DNA of 64,000 bases, from positions 1 through 64,000 of the forward strand of contig JAHHHA010000011.1 in assembly GCA_019359615.1 (NCBI GenBank). Reading direction: 5' to 3'. The notes under the pieces are model-generated. The model did not search any database, was not told the origin of the DNA, and saw only the letters and a program-made list of their open reading frames with translations. Positions 63,925-64,000 of this stretch are shown here, in pieces. Numbering within the stretch: the stretch's first letter is position 1; every line of letters starts with the position of its first letter. A program made the position numbers and the translations under genes. Origin of the DNA: Cyanosarcina radialis HA8281-LM2. GTDB lineage: Bacteria; Cyanobacteriota; Cyanobacteriia; Cyanobacteriales; CCAP-1448.

Positions 63925-64000
63925 CTTTCTTATGCCTCAATTCAGGTTTCACTCTCTACGATATTAACTAACAATGCCAATAATTGCGATCGCTCTCTAC

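Noticed and set aside
1-64000. tRNA or rRNA genes
   Set aside because: Scanning the intergenic regions by eye gave no T-loop (GGTTCRANYCC) with a plausible acceptor stem and no rRNA-like sequence. A covariance-model search would settle it.
55008-64000. DGR reverse transcriptase or template repeat near the candidate variable region
   Set aside because: No RT motif (such as xADD) or second copy of the segment was found in this window. If the system exists, its other parts lie elsewhere.

Overview
The window is chromosomal DNA of a cyanobacterium. The evidence is the split beta-prime RNA polymerase (separate rpoC1 and rpoC2), petN, a CyanoQ-type PsbQ lipoprotein, a CrtD-type carotenoid desaturase, a PucC/BCD-family transporter, a DUF760 protein, and very many copies of the palindrome GCGATCGC (HIP1). 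The wealth of dispersed short repeats, TA-module debris and DUF4351 proteins resembles large-genome, often filamentous, cyanobacteria. I cannot name the genus. No rRNA, tRNA, CRISPR array or complete transposase gene was recognised.

Layout. 0.3-11.8 kb (minus): the information-processing block rpsT-tatD-rpoB-rpoC1-rpoC2, with repeats in its gaps. 12-17 kb: hisD, a universal stress protein, a pentapeptide protein, rpsU, an RRM protein and crtD. 17-26 kb: a membrane/coiled-coil protein with a nuclease-like motif, GatD-like amidotransferase, an SDR-petN-small membrane protein cluster, a di-haem peroxidase, a DadA/ThiO-like oxidase and psbQ. 26-34 kb: an alpha/beta hydrolase lacking its usual nucleophile, a decayed YefM/YoeB pair, a kelch protein, a Tat-exported beta-CA-like protein, an esterase, a methyltransferase, an ADP-ribosylglycohydrolase and an ACT-malic enzyme. 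34-38 kb: a threonine-to-glycine operon (SDR-type threonine dehydrogenase, kbl, and a 422-residue protein I do not recognise). 38-47 kb: a DUF433/DUF5615 module with a truncated toxin, a collagen-like secreted protein, a DUF4351 protein with a 24-bp tandem repeat, a SWIM zinc-finger protein, and gamma-glutamyltransferase between two inverted MITE-like elements. 47-54 kb: a phosphatase, a group 2 sigma factor, DUF760, a PucC-family transporter, an IMPase and a GT4 glycosyltransferase. 54-57.4 kb: an Rpn/DUF4351 protein, a kinase-FGE fusion split by an in-frame TGA, and a DUF4258/YgiT toxin-antitoxin pair whose toxin also carries an in-frame stop. 57.6-64 kb: ppsA, an LprI-like protein, a ROK kinase, a SPINDLY-like remnant, an ABC permease and an intact YefM/YoeB pair.

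Two signals stand out. First, the C-terminus of the kinase-FGE gene (about 56680-56792) looks like a diversity-generating-retroelement variable region: the C-type-lectin scaffold is kept while positions that are normally asparagine-rich are substituted. No template repeat or reverse transcriptase lies in this window, so this is a hypothesis. Second, dispersed intergenic repeats have entered genes in frame: the same families found between genes form internal or terminal peptide segments of TatD, CrtD, the ThiO-like oxidase, gamma-glutamyltransferase, Kbl and the threonine dehydrogenase. Several families have terminal inverted repeats, and one element is nested in another.
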